Shown here piece by piece: positions 27,143 through 35,156 of a stretch of DNA of 64,000 nt. The notes beneath the pieces were generated by a model, which saw nothing but the letters and a program-made list of their open reading frames with translations, was not told the origin of the DNA and did no database searches. Numbering within the stretch: position 1 is the first letter of the stretch; every line of letters starts with the position of its first letter. The translations under genes and the position numbers were made by a program. This DNA comes from Mycobacterium intracellulare ATCC 13950 (GTDB taxonomy: Bacteria > Actinomycetota > Actinomycetes > Mycobacteriales > Mycobacteriaceae): positions 4,216,001 through 4,280,000 of the forward strand of contig NC_016946.1 in NCBI RefSeq assembly GCF_000277125.1, written 5' to 3'.

Positions 27143-28236
27143 ACCGCGAACCACCGTTCGCGCTGTGCGGGCCGACCCGAACCCTGATCGCCGACGGCGT
27201 GTCGCGGCGCTACTGCGACGTGGGCGCGGCGCAGGCGGCGCTGCGGTCGAATCAGGCGCCGATTGTGTTGGGCGCGTTGCCTTTTGACCTCAGCAGCCCG
27301 GCCGCGTTGCTGACGCCGCGCGCCGTCGACGTCACCCACGGGCTCCCGGACTGGCCGACGGGCCCGCTGCCGCCGGTGCGGGTGGCCGCGGCGCTTCCGC
27401 CGCCGGGTGACTACCGCGACCGGGTCCGCCGCGCCCGCGATCAGCTCGCCGCAGCCGACAACCCGCTGCACAAGGTGGTCTTGGCGCGCGCCTTGGAGCT
27501 GGTGGCCGACGCCCCCATGGATGCGCGGGCCGTCCTGCGCCGGCTCGTGGCCGCGGACCCGGCGGCTTACGGCTACCTCGTCGATCTGAGCGCCGCCGGC
27601 GACGGCTACGCGGGCGTGGCCTTGGTGGGCGCCAGCCCCGAACTCCTGGTGGCGCGCAGTGGCGACCGCGTCGAGTGCCGGCCGTTCGCGGGGTCGGCCC
27701 CGCGGGCCGCCGACCCGGATGCCGACGCCGCCAACGGCGCCGCGCTGGCCGCCTCGGCCAAGAACCGGCACGAGCATCAGCTGGTGATCGAGACCATCCG
27801 GGCGGCCCTGCAGCCGTTGTGCGACGACCTGTCGATCGCCGCCGAGCCGCAACTGAGCCGCACCGCCGCGCTCTGGCACCTGTGCACACCGATCAGCGGA
27901 CGGCTTCGCGATACCTCAACGAGCGCAATCGATTTGGCGCTAGCGCTACACCCCACCCCGGCTGTCGGAGGCGTCCCGACCGAAGCGGCGGTCCAGCTGA
28001 TCGCCGAGCTGGAGGGCGACCGCGGGTTTTATGCGGGGGCGGTCGGCTGGTGCGACGCCGCCGGCGACGGCCGCTGGGTGGTGTCGCTGCGCTGCGCGCA
28101 GCTGTCGGCGGACCGGCGCAGCGCGCTCGCTCGCGCCGGCGGTGGTATCGTCGCCGAGTCCGATCCCGACGACGAAGTCGCCGAGACCACAACCAAATTC
28201 GCCACGATACTCAACGCACTAGAAGTCCAACGATGA
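27139..28236 (+). CDS. entC: Isochorismate synthase EntC/MenF type
   Basis: This 365-residue chorismate-utilising enzyme has the conserved blocks HKVVLARALELVAD, GASPELLVAR, HEHQLVIETI, HPTPAVGGVPTEAA and DRGFYAGAVGW. It isomerises chorismate to isochorismate, feeding menaquinone and possibly salicylate/mycobactin synthesis. GTG at 27139 overlaps the gpm2 stop, and the 3' end overlaps the next ATG (ATGA). An in-frame start further upstream inside gpm2 was rejected. It corresponds to Rv3215. Confidence 0.93.
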   Translation: MNREPPFALCGPTRTLIADGVSRRYCDVGAAQAALRSNQAPIVLGALPFDLSSPAALLTPRAVDVTHGLPDWPTGPLPPVRVAAALPPPGDYRDRVRRARDQLAAADNPLHKVVLARALELVADAPMDARAVLRRLVAADPAAYGYLVDLSAAGDGYAGVALVGASPELLVARSGDRVECRPFAGSAPRAADPDADAANGAALAASAKNRHEHQLVIETIRAALQPLCDDLSIAAEPQLSRTAALWHLCTPISGRLRDTSTSAIDLALALHPTPAVGGVPTEAAVQLIAELEGDRGFYAGAVGWCDAAGDGRWVVSLRCAQLSADRRSALARAGGGIVAESDPDDEVAETTTKFATILNALEVQR

Positions 28237-28715
28237 CCACAGACATCCGTCGCGCCGCGCCCCACGACGTCGCCGCCATCACCGAAATGATCCACGCGCT
28301 GGCCGAATTCGAGCACGCCGCCGATCAGTGCACGGTCACCGAAACACAAATATCCGCAGCGCTTTTCGGCGACCGCCCGACGGTGTACGGACACGTGGCG
28401 GAGGTGGACGGCGAGGTCGCGGCGATGGCGCTGTGGTTCGTCAACTTCTCCACCTGGGACGGCGTGGCGGGCATCTATCTGGAAGATCTGTTCGTGCGCC
28501 CGGGATTTCGCCGCCGCGGGCTGGCCCGGGCGCTGCTGGCGGCGCTGGCCAACGAATGCGTGCAGCGGGGCTACACCCGGTTGTCCTGGGCGGTGCTGAA
28601 CTGGAACACCGACGCCATCACGCTCTACGACGGGATCGGCGGGGAACCGCAGAACGAATGGACCACCTACCGGCTGTCGGGGTCGCGGTTGGCGGGGCTG
28701 GCGGAGTCGCCCTGA
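28233..28715 (+). CDS. GNAT-family N-acetyltransferase (Rv3216-like)
   Basis: This 160-residue GNAT has acetyl-CoA-binding motif A in VRPGFRRRGLARALL (about residues 89-103), and NWNTDAITLYDGIG in motif B. It resembles the diamine N-acetyltransferase (SSAT-like) subgroup, but the substrate is unknown. ATG overlaps the entC stop, giving a three-gene coupled operon. The last 49 bp overlap the convergent membrane-protein gene. Confidence 0.9.
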   Translation: MTTDIRRAAPHDVAAITEMIHALAEFEHAADQCTVTETQISAALFGDRPTVYGHVAEVDGEVAAMALWFVNFSTWDGVAGIYLEDLFVRPGFRRRGLARALLAALANECVQRGYTRLSWAVLNWNTDAITLYDGIGGEPQNEWTTYRLSGSRLAGLAESP

Positions 28716-29098
28716 CCGCCGGCGGCCCAGCGCACCGCGGCCGGGCTGAACAGCAACCCCAACACGACCAGCGCGACAAGCCCCGCCGGGATCCCGTAGC
28801 CGGGCTGGTGTGATCCGACCGCGAGGTACCAGGCCACCGGCAGCAGGAGCAGCTGGGTGATCACGGCCAGGCCGCGGCCCCAGCGCTTGCCCAGCATCAG
28901 CGCGCGGCCCGCGGCGATCACCCCGGCGCCGACGAGGACGAACCAGCCGGCGGTGGCCAGACCGTTGGCCACGTGCTGGTCGGCCCCGGCGATCCCGCGC
29001 ACCACCAGGACCACGGCCACGATCAGCGCGGCCATCCCCTGCACGGCGACGACGACGCCGGCGCGGCGGACGGCGGTCGGGGCGGATGGCGGCGTCAC
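28667..29098 (-). CDS. Small integral membrane protein, four predicted TM segments (Rv3217c-like)
   Basis: This 143-residue protein has four hydrophobic segments: GVVVAVQGMAALIVAVVLVV, GWFVLVGAGVIAAGRALML, LAVITQLLLLPVAWYLAV and GLVALVVLGLLFSPAAV. GTG at 29098 gives the same length as the M. tuberculosis homologue. The C-terminal coding end overlaps the GNAT gene by 49 bp on the other strand. No function can be assigned. Confidence 0.82.
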   Translation of the reverse strand: MTPPSAPTAVRRAGVVVAVQGMAALIVAVVLVVRGIAGADQHVANGLATAGWFVLVGAGVIAAGRALMLGKRWGRGLAVITQLLLLPVAWYLAVGSHQPGYGIPAGLVALVVLGLLFSPAAVRWAAGGQGDSASPANRDPDSR

Positions 29099-29119
29099 AG
29101 CGCCAGCGTAGTCAGGGCG

Positions 29120-29228
29120 GCGGCGCTCCTCCTCACGCCGCGCTGCGGCGCGCATCGTCGCACCGCCTAACCCGATTGCGGCGCTCCTCCTCACGCCGCG
29201 CTGCGGCGCGCATCGTCGCACCGCCTAA
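29120..29228 (+). repeat. Two perfect 51-bp direct repeats (family A element)
   Basis: A 51-bp unit from GCGGCGCTCCTCC to CACCGCCTAA occurs at 29120-29170 and 29178-29228, separated by 7 bp. Each copy contains a GC-rich hairpin (CGCCGC...GCGGCG) followed by GCATCGTCGCACC. The second copy ends 11 bp before the start codon of the DAG kinase gene. Confidence 0.85.
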
Positions 29229-29239
29229 GCTCGTGCTTC

Positions 29240-30205
29240 ATGCGGGCCGTGCTGATCGTCAACCCCACAGCCACTTCCACCACACCGGCCGGTCGCGATC
29301 TGCTGGCCCACGCCCTCAAGAGCCGGCTACAGCTCAGCGTCGAACACACCAACCACCGCGGGCACGGCACCGAGCTCGCGCAGAAGGCCGTCGCCGACGG
29401 CGTCGACCTCGTGGTCGTGCACGGCGGCGATGGCACGGTGAGCGGGGTGGTCAACGGTCTGCTCGGCCGTCCCGGCACGCTTCCGAGCGGCCCGGTGCCC
29501 GCGGTGGCCGTGGTGCCCGGCGGTTCGGCGAACGTGCTGGCGCGATCGCTGGGCATCTCTGCGGATCCGGTCGCGGCCACCAACCAGCTCATCCAGTTGC
29601 TCGACGACTACCAGCGGCGCGGCACGTGGCGCCGGATCGGCCTGATCGACTGCGGCGAGCGGTGGGCCGTGTTCAACACCGGCATGGGTGTCGACGCCGA
29701 GGTGGTGGCCGCGGTCGAGGCCGAACGCAGCAAAGGCGGCAAGGTGACCGCGTGGCGCTACATCCGCGCATCGGTGCCGGCCGTGTGGGCCTACACCCGC
29801 CGCGAGCCGATGCTGACGCTCGAACTTCCCGGCCGCGAACCCATCACCGGGGTGAGCTTCGCGTTCGTTTCCAACTCCAGCCCGTGGACGTTCGCCAACG
29901 AGCGGCCGGTGTGGACCAACCCCGGCTGCAGCTTCGAGTCGGGACTCGGGGTGTTCGCGCCGACCAACCTGAAGACGATCCCGACGCTGCGGATCGTCCG
30001 GCAGATGTTCGCAAAACGGCCCACGTTCAACTTCAAGCACCTCGTCACCGAGGACGACCTGCCGTGCGTGCGAGTTACCTCGACCGGGGGCCCCGTCGCC
30101 TGCCAGTTCGACGGGGATTACCTCGGCGTGCGCGAAACCATGACGTTCAAGTCGGTGCCCGACGCGCTTGCGGTGGCCGCCCCTCCTCAGCAAAAACGAC
30201 GCTGA
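29240..30205 (+). CDS. Diacylglycerol kinase catalytic-domain protein (Rv3218-like)
   Basis: This 321-residue lipid kinase of the DagK/YegS family has IVNPTA at the N terminus, the nucleotide-binding HGGDGTVSGVVNGL (about residues 61-74) and PGGSANVLARSLGI. It probably phosphorylates diacylglycerol or a related lipid alcohol, in phospholipid or PIM metabolism. ATG at 29240 directly follows the 51-bp repeats, so its promoter or RBS must lie within repeat DNA. It ends before the whiB1 promoter region. Confidence 0.88.
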   Translation: MRAVLIVNPTATSTTPAGRDLLAHALKSRLQLSVEHTNHRGHGTELAQKAVADGVDLVVVHGGDGTVSGVVNGLLGRPGTLPSGPVPAVAVVPGGSANVLARSLGISADPVAATNQLIQLLDDYQRRGTWRRIGLIDCGERWAVFNTGMGVDAEVVAAVEAERSKGGKVTAWRYIRASVPAVWAYTRREPMLTLELPGREPITGVSFAFVSNSSPWTFANERPVWTNPGCSFESGLGVFAPTNLKTIPTLRIVRQMFAKRPTFNFKHLVTEDDLPCVRVTSTGGPVACQFDGDYLGVRETMTFKSVPDALAVAAPPQQKRR

Positions 30206-30309
30206 CCTGCGGCAACGCGTGGCCTGTGGCGCACGCGACACAAACACGGACGGGGAGAGGCCCGTCAGTGTAGTACAACGGAGTAAGGGCTTGACTACGA
30301 GATGATCAA

Positions 30310-30369
30310 AGTGAGATAGCCCACGAGCGAACTCACACTATTGACATCTGTTGAGCCTGTGAAACGATC
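30310..30369 (+). promoter_or_regulatory. whiB1 promoter with CRP site
   Basis: AGTGAGATAGCCCACG (30310-30325) matches the CRP (Rv3676) site remembered from the M. tuberculosis whiB1 promoter. TTGACA at 30341-30346 is a good -35 box and ACGATC at 30364-30369, 17 bp on, a weak -10 box. With a start near 30376 the CRP site centres near -58.5, the position reported for CRP activation of whiB1. A second half-site (CTCACA, 30332-30337) lies closer to the -35. Confidence 0.72.
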
Positions 30370-30380
30370 AAAAGGTTGCA

Positions 30381-30420
30381 TGCAGAAATTACGTAGGGGT
30401 GCGGCCCCTTTTCTTCTGCA
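30381..30420 (+). promoter_or_regulatory. whiB1 leader stem-loop with terminator-like core
   Basis: Outer arms TGCAGAA/TTCTGCA enclose an inner hairpin (GGGG-TGCGG-CCCC) followed immediately by TTTTCTTC. The inner hairpin plus U-run looks like an intrinsic terminator inside the leader of about 110 nt. The outer stem sequesters the U-run, so the two structures are mutually exclusive. Confidence 0.5.
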
Positions 30421-30485
30421 CGCGTTTAACAGCCGAAGAAAATAGCCGTGCGCCTTGCTGCGCACTCAGTAAGGAGTAAAGACGT

Positions 30486-30740
30486 ATGGATTGGCGCCAC
30501 AAGGCGGTCTGTCGCGACGAAGACCCGGAGCTGTTCTTCCCGGTGGGGAACAGTGGTCCGGCGCTCGCGCAGATCGCTGACGCGAAACTGGTCTGTAATC
30601 GGTGCCCGGTGACCACAGAGTGCCTCGGCTGGGCCCTGAACACGGGCCAGGACTCGGGCGTCTGGGGCGGCATGAGCGAAGACGAGCGGCGTGCGCTGAA
30701 GCGTCGCAACGCCCGGACGAAAGCCCGCAGCGGGGTTTAA
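30486..30740 (+). CDS. whiB1: WhiB-family regulator WhiB1
   Basis: This 84-residue 4Fe-4S protein has the four ligand cysteines (Cys 9, 37, 40, 46), the GVWGGMSEDER turn and a basic C-terminal RRNARTKARS segment for DNA binding. It is almost identical to M. tuberculosis WhiB1, an essential NO-responsive transcription regulator that binds SigA. AAGGAG lies 10 nt before the ATG. Upstream CRP and leader elements are annotated separately. Confidence 0.97.
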   Translation: MDWRHKAVCRDEDPELFFPVGNSGPALAQIADAKLVCNRCPVTTECLGWALNTGQDSGVWGGMSEDERRALKRRNARTKARSGV

Positions 30741-30759
30741 CCCAGATAACGCAAAACGG

Positions 30760-30795
30760 TGCGGCCTCGACGATTGTCGGGGCCGCACTCTTGCG
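30760..30795 (+). terminator. whiB1 terminator
   Basis: A 13-bp stem (one G-U pair; arms GTGCGGCCTCGAC / GTCGGGGCCGCAC) with a GATT loop is followed by TCTTGCG. It sits 20 bp after the whiB1 stop and 12 bp before the end of the convergent pdtaS gene, so it may serve both. Confidence 0.75.
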
Positions 30796-30800
30796 TGTGC

Positions 30801-32300
30801 CTACAGCAGCATTCGGGTCCGGCGACCGATCGGGACGCGCAGCACCACGTCGGTGCCGCGGGCCGGGGCCTGGGTCATCCCCAGGGTGCCGTCGAGTTCC
30901 GCCGACACCAGCGTCCGCACGATCTGCAGCCCGAGGCTGTCGGAGGTCTCGAGGCTGAAGCCGTCAGGCAGCCCCCGGCCGTCGTCATGCACGACCACAT
31001 CCAGCCAGCGCGCGGAGCGCTCGGCCCGAATCGTCACCGACCCTTCCTCGACCGCCGGGTCGAAGGCGTGCTCGATCGCGTTTTGCACCAGCTCGGTGAT
31101 CACCATGATCAGCGCCGTCGCGCGGTCCGAGTCCAGCACGCCCAGATCGCCGACCCGGTTGATGCGGATCGGCCGGTCCACCGAGGCCACGTCGTTCATG
31201 ATCGGCAGGATCCGGTCGATGACCTCGTCGAGGTTGACCTGCTCGTCCACCGACATCGACAGCGCGTCGTGCACCAACGCGATCGACGACACCCGGCGCA
31301 CCGACTCGATGAGCGCCTCCCGCCCCTCCGCGTTGGCCGTGCGGCGGGCCTGCAGGCGCAGCAGCGCCGCGACGGTCTGCAGGTTGTTCTTCACCCGGTG
31401 GTGGATTTCGCGAATGGTGGCGTCCTTGGAGATCAGGGCCCGGTCGCGGCGCTTGACCTCGGTGACGTCGCGGATCAGCACCGCCGCGCCGGCGCTGGCG
31501 CCGTCGACCACCAGCGGCAGCGTGCGCAGCAGCACGGTGGCTCCCCCGGCGTCGACCTCCATGCGCATGCTGCGCCCGCCGGCGACCAGATCCCGCACAT
31601 GCTCGGCCACTTCCTGCGCCTCGAACGGATCCGAGATCAGCGGGCGCGTGACCTCGATGAGGTTGTGTCCCTCCAGGTCGGCGGTCAGGCCCATGCGGTG
31701 ATAGGCCGACAGCGCGTTGGGGCTGGCATAGTCGACGACGCCCTTGACATCGAGGCGGATGAAGCCGTCGCCGACCCGGGGGGTCGAGCGCGACATCACC
31801 ACGTCCCCCGCGTCGGGAAAGGTGCCCTCGGCGAGCATGTGGACGAGGTCGCCGGCGCACTGCCGGTAGGCGATCTCCAGCTGCCCGGACGCGCGGTCGG
31901 CGGCCACCGCGGTCTGATGATGCGTGAGCACGGCGACCACCTGGCCGCCGTAGCGCACCGGGGACGCCTCGACGTGCGTGCCCGGCAACCACGAATTCTC
32001 TTGACCCGCAACGTCATCCCTCTTGGCGGTGCCCGACGCGAAGGTGTCGGCGACGAGGGCCAGCCGCTCGGAGGCGATGGCGGTGCCCACCGCATCGGTC
32101 TGTAGGACCGTGGGCGCGGTATTGGGGCGGCATTGCGCCACGCACACCAGCACGCCGTCGTCGCGACGCACCCACATCAGGTAGTCGGCGAACGACAGGT
32201 CGGCCAGCAGCTGCCACTCCCCTACCACCGCGTGCAGATGGTCGACCGCGTTGCCCGGCAGCATGGTGTGTTCGGCGAGCAGATCACCGAGAGTTGACAT
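30801..32300 (-). CDS. pdtaS: Two-component sensor histidine kinase PdtaS
   Basis: This 499-residue soluble kinase has an N-terminal GAF domain, a central PAS domain (about 190-290) and a HisKA_2/HATPase module. The phospho-His lies in REIHHRVKNNLQ near residue 305, with ELVQNAIEHAF and DDGRGLP as the N and G1 boxes. It phosphorylates the RNA-binding antiterminator PdtaR and controls metal, NO and nutrient responses. No membrane segment is present. It corresponds to Rv3220c. Confidence 0.95.
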   Translation of the reverse strand: MSTLGDLLAEHTMLPGNAVDHLHAVVGEWQLLADLSFADYLMWVRRDDGVLVCVAQCRPNTAPTVLQTDAVGTAIASERLALVADTFASGTAKRDDVAGQENSWLPGTHVEASPVRYGGQVVAVLTHHQTAVAADRASGQLEIAYRQCAGDLVHMLAEGTFPDAGDVVMSRSTPRVGDGFIRLDVKGVVDYASPNALSAYHRMGLTADLEGHNLIEVTRPLISDPFEAQEVAEHVRDLVAGGRSMRMEVDAGGATVLLRTLPLVVDGASAGAAVLIRDVTEVKRRDRALISKDATIREIHHRVKNNLQTVAALLRLQARRTANAEGREALIESVRRVSSIALVHDALSMSVDEQVNLDEVIDRILPIMNDVASVDRPIRINRVGDLGVLDSDRATALIMVITELVQNAIEHAFDPAVEEGSVTIRAERSARWLDVVVHDDGRGLPDGFSLETSDSLGLQIVRTLVSAELDGTLGMTQAPARGTDVVLRVPIGRRTRMLL

Positions 32301-32350
32301 CGCTTACTCCCCGGGTCGTTCCCCGGCGGCTGGTCGAAGGGCCCGACCGG

Positions 32351-32566
32351 CTAGCTGATCACCGCGATGAGGTCGCCCGCCTGAATGACGTCGCCCACCG
32401 ACACGCTCACCTTGCTGACGGTGCCGCCGACCTCCGCAAGGACGGGAATCTCCATCTTCATCGACTCCAGCAGCACCACGATGTCGCCTTTGCCGATCTG
32501 ATCACCCTCGTTGACAACGACTTCGAGCACGCTGGCCACGATCTCGGCGCGCACATCCTCGGCCAT
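32351..32566 (-). CDS. Biotin/lipoyl attachment-domain protein TB7.3
   Basis: This 71-residue protein is a stand-alone biotinyl domain with the biotinylation motif LESMKMEIPV (Lys about residue 37). M. tuberculosis TB7.3 (Rv3221c) is biotinylated and secreted as an antigen. It has been proposed as a carrier for a biotin-dependent enzyme whose partner is unclear. ATG at 32566 gives the exact family length. It lies upstream of pdtaS in the same direction. Confidence 0.93.
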   Translation of the reverse strand: MAEDVRAEIVASVLEVVVNEGDQIGKGDIVVLLESMKMEIPVLAEVGGTVSKVSVSVGDVIQAGDLIAVIS

Positions 32567-32825
32567 CTTCACCCCACTCGTTTCGGCCTCTGCGCAGGCT
32601 GGCCGCTGGTCATCGCTGGTTGTTGGTCCATCGCTGGTTGGTCCATCAACGTTCTATCAGGTCGCCTACATCGAACCACAGGCCCCACCGCGACGACGGC
32701 GCCCGGCCCCTCCCGCGGGCCGCACCAGGGCGAAGACAGTGCGCGGCGCGTCTCATGAGAGACTGGACGACAAGCCAACCGGCGCCAGGCGCCTGGTTTG
32801 ACAGCAATCAACGGAGGTTCGACCC

Positions 32826-32900
32826 ATGGCCAAACGAGGCCGTAAGAAGCGCGACCGCAAGCACAGCAAGGCCAACCACGGCAAGCGGCCCAATTCCTGA
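32826..32900 (+). CDS. Mycobacterial ribosomal protein bL37 (24 aa)
   Basis: A 24-codon frame with GGAGG about 10 nt upstream encodes a very basic peptide beginning MAKRGRKKRDRKHSK and ending in RPNS. This matches bL37, the short 50S protein found in mycobacterial ribosome structures near the peptidyl-transferase region of 23S rRNA. It is easily missed because of its size. A CCAGGCGCCTGG palindrome at 32785-32796 lies upstream. It is convergent with rshA and ends 5 bp from it. Confidence 0.88.
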   Translation: MAKRGRKKRDRKHSKANHGKRPNS

Positions 32901-32905
32901 GGACG

Positions 32906-33220
32906 CTACTGCGTACCCCGGATGATGGTGGTGCGCCGAATCTCGAGCCGTAGCCGCTCGCGCAGGCCCTCCGGGGCCCTCTCACCTTTGCACTTGGTGG
33001 CGATCAACGCCTTGATCCGCTCTTCGAGCCCGTAGTGCTTGAAGCAGCCGGGGCACGCCTCGAGATGCCTGCGCAGTTGTTCGCGGGTATCCGGGCCGCA
33101 TTCACCGTCGAGCAGCAGCCATACCTGGCGGATGACCTCCGCGCAGCCGACGCTGCCGTGGGACTCGTCGTTGGGGCAGGCATCCGCCGAAGCACCGCCC
33201 TGGCCGGCGAACTCGCTCAT
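32906..33220 (-). CDS. rshA: Zinc-containing redox anti-sigma factor RshA
   Basis: This 104-residue anti-sigma factor has the ZAS motif HLEACPGC (His-x3-Cys-x2-Cys, about residues 52-59) plus an upstream Cys in GECGP. RshA holds SigH inactive. Oxidation of the zinc thiols, or PknB phosphorylation, releases the sigma factor. The ATG overlaps the sigH stop by four bases (ATGA), so the two are made in coupled amounts. Confidence 0.95.
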   Translation of the reverse strand: MSEFAGQGGASADACPNDESHGSVGCAEVIRQVWLLLDGECGPDTREQLRRHLEACPGCFKHYGLEERIKALIATKCKGERAPEGLRERLRLEIRRTTIIRGTQ

Positions 33221-33879
33221 GACGACACCTCCTCGTGCGCCTGCTGACCGCGGTTGAAGCCCCGCTCCTTGGCAACGTCGGCCAACAGGCCGCGCAGTTG
33301 CCGTCGACCGCGGTGCAGCCGTGACATTACCGTTCCGATGGGCGTGTCCATGATTTCCGCGATTTCCTTATACGGAAATCCCTCGACGTCGGCGTAATAG
33401 ACCGCCATCCGGAATTCCTCCGGCAAGGCCTGCAGCGCGTCTTTGATCTCGGAGTCCGGCAGCGACTCCAGCGCCTCCACCTCGGCCGAACGCAGCCCGG
33501 TGGAGGAATGCTCGGCATTGGCGGCCAGCTGCCAGTCGGTGATTTCCTCGGTCGGGTACTCCGCGGGCTGGCGCTGCTTCTTGCGGTAGCTGTTGATGTA
33601 GGTGTTGGTCAGGATCCGGTACAGCCACGCCTTGAGATTGGTCCCGGCGCGAAACGAGCGGAAGCCCGCGTAGGCCTTCACCATCGTCTCTTGCAGCAAA
33701 TCCTCGGCGTCGGCGGGATTCCGCGTCATGCGCAGTGCACCGCCATAAAGCTGGTCCAGCAGGGGAATCGCGTCGCGCTCGAACCGCGCCGTCAGTTCCG
33801 CGTCCGTCTCTTCGGGCGCCGCGGGTTCGGTGATGGACGGCCCCGCCGCGCTATCGCGGCCATCTAGAGAATCGGCCAT
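33217..33879 (-). CDS. sigH: ECF sigma factor SigH (canonical form)
   Basis: This 220-residue group 4 sigma factor has region 2 ([20 protein letters not shown]) and region 4 ([30 protein letters not shown]). SigH controls the heat- and thiol-oxidative-stress regulon including thioredoxin, sigE and sigB. ATG at 33879 aligns with the M. tuberculosis N terminus but has a poor RBS. A GTG 120 bp upstream with a strong RBS would give a 260-residue isoform, annotated separately. Confidence 0.95.
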   Translation of the reverse strand: MADSLDGRDSAAGPSITEPAAPEETDAELTARFERDAIPLLDQLYGGALRMTRNPADAEDLLQETMVKAYAGFRSFRAGTNLKAWLYRILTNTYINSYRKKQRQPAEYPTEEITDWQLAANAEHSSTGLRSAEVEALESLPDSEIKDALQALPEEFRMAVYYADVEGFPYKEIAEIMDTPIGTVMSRLHRGRRQLRGLLADVAKERGFNRGQQAHEEVSS

Positions 33880-33999
33880 ATCGATTAACCCGGTCCCTTC
33901 TGCTGCGGTGTTACCGGAAAGCACCGAAAGTGCCACCGGACTCGCAAGGACGCCAGCCAACTGCTCCTCGCCTAACAGGCTCGTCGCCGTTGACACCAC
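33880..33999 (-). other. In-frame N-terminal extension of sigH (SigH' isoform)
   Basis: The sigH frame is open for 40 codons upstream to a GTG at 33999 (a second GTG at 33996). GGAGGAG lies 4 nt before it, a far better start signal than at 33879. It lies downstream of the predicted SigH-dependent promoter, so stress-induced transcripts would carry it. A longer, protease-sensitive isoform of this kind was described for Streptomyces SigR and for mycobacterial SigH. Confidence 0.65.
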
Positions 34000-34078
34000 G
34001 CTGCTCCTCCCAATCTAAAGGCTCACCCCGACAGCTTTTGCCCGGGTGTGACCCACCGCATCGAAAACCAATTGGATC

Positions 34079-34105
34079 AACCGCGCGCGCGATCCGACTA
34101 TTTCC
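34079..34105 (-). promoter_or_regulatory. SigH-dependent autoregulatory promoter of sigH-rshA
   Basis: On the minus strand GGAAATA (34099-34105) and GGTT (34079-34082) are separated by 16 bp. This fits the SigH/SigR consensus (GGAA-type -35, GTT-type -10). Transcription would start near 34072, about 70 nt before the strong GTG start at 33999. Confidence 0.65.
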
Positions 34106-34192
34106 GGGCGGAATTCGGCCCGCGATATCGGTGCCCGCTCCCCGGCGTAGACCCCGATCGGACCGATTCGGGCGTGGCGTTAGTGTGACGCC

Positions 34193-35041
34193 ATGTCCCT
34201 GAATGGCAAGACCATGTTCATCTCCGGCGCCAGCCGCGGCATCGGCCTGGCGATCGCCAAGCGCGCCGCGCAGGACGGTGCCAACATCGCCCTGATCGCC
34301 AAGACCGCCGAGCCGCACCCGAAGCTGCCGGGAACGGTGTTCACCGCGGCGAAGGAGCTCGAAGAGGCGGGCGGGCAGGCCCTGCCGATCGTCGGGGACG
34401 TCCGCGATCCCGATTCGGTCGAGGCGGCCGTGGCCAAGACCGTCGAGCAGTTCGGCGGCATCGACATCTGCGTCAACAACGCGTCGGCGATCAACCTGGG
34501 TTCGGTCACCGAGGTGCCCATGAAGCGGTTCGACCTGATGAACGGCATCCAGGTGCGGGGCACGTACGCGGTGTCGCAGGCATGCATCCCGCATCTGAAG
34601 GGCCGCGAGAACCCGCACATCCTGACGCTGTCGCCGCCGGTGCTGCTGGGCCGCGAGTGGTTGAAGCCGACGGCGTACATGATGGCCAAGTTCGGGATGA
34701 CGCTGTGCGCGCTGGGCATCGCCGAAGAAATGCGGGACGAGGGCATCGCGTCGAACACGCTGTGGCCGCGCACGCTGGTGGCGACGGCCGCGGTGCAGAA
34801 CCTGCTCGGCGGCGACGAGGCGATGGGCCGGGCCCGCAAGCCCGAGGTGTACTCGGACGCCGCCTACGTCGTCCTCAACAAGCCGTCCAGGGAGTACACC
34901 GGCAACATGCTGCTGTGCGAGGACGTGCTGGTGGAATCCGGCGTCAAGGACCTCTCGACATACGACTGTGTGCCCGGTTCGAAGCTGGGCGTGGACTTCT
35001 GGGTCGACGGCGTCAACCCGCCGGGGTACTCGGGGCCTTAG
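34193..35041 (+). CDS. Short-chain dehydrogenase/reductase, HSDL2-like (Rv3224-like)
   Basis: This 282-residue SDR has the cofactor motif GASRGIG (about residues 12-18), NNAS, and the catalytic Tyr-x3-Lys in TAYMMAKFG (about 161). The sequence resembles the HSDL2/SDR13 group active on lipid substrates. NADP preference is suggested by the Arg in the glycine loop. Divergent from sigH, it could be read from the sigH region, though no SigH promoter was seen on this strand. Confidence 0.88.
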   Translation: MSLNGKTMFISGASRGIGLAIAKRAAQDGANIALIAKTAEPHPKLPGTVFTAAKELEEAGGQALPIVGDVRDPDSVEAAVAKTVEQFGGIDICVNNASAINLGSVTEVPMKRFDLMNGIQVRGTYAVSQACIPHLKGRENPHILTLSPPVLLGREWLKPTAYMMAKFGMTLCALGIAEEMRDEGIASNTLWPRTLVATAAVQNLLGGDEAMGRARKPEVYSDAAYVVLNKPSREYTGNMLLCEDVLVESGVKDLSTYDCVPGSKLGVDFWVDGVNPPGYSGP

Positions 35042-35141
35042 TCGTGATCGCAAGCGCGGCGCAGCCGGGCGCCGCGGGTCACGACCGTCGGAGTTCGTCG
35101 TGATCGCAAGCGCGGCGCAGCCGGGCGCCGCGGGTCACGAC
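35041..35141 (+). repeat. Two 45-bp family B palindromic repeats
   Basis: Identical 45-bp copies at 35041-35085 and 35097-35141 each begin GTCGTGA and end TCACGAC, so each can fold into a hairpin. The first copy starts on the last base of the SDR stop codon. The core is shared with the element at 16308-16352. Confidence 0.85.
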
Positions 35142-35156
35142 CAGCGGAGGTAGCCG

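Noticed and set aside
32798..32803. TTGACA upstream of the bL37 gene
   Set aside because: It is only 22 bp before the ATG, overlapping the RBS distance, so it cannot act as a -35 for a transcript that keeps the RBS.
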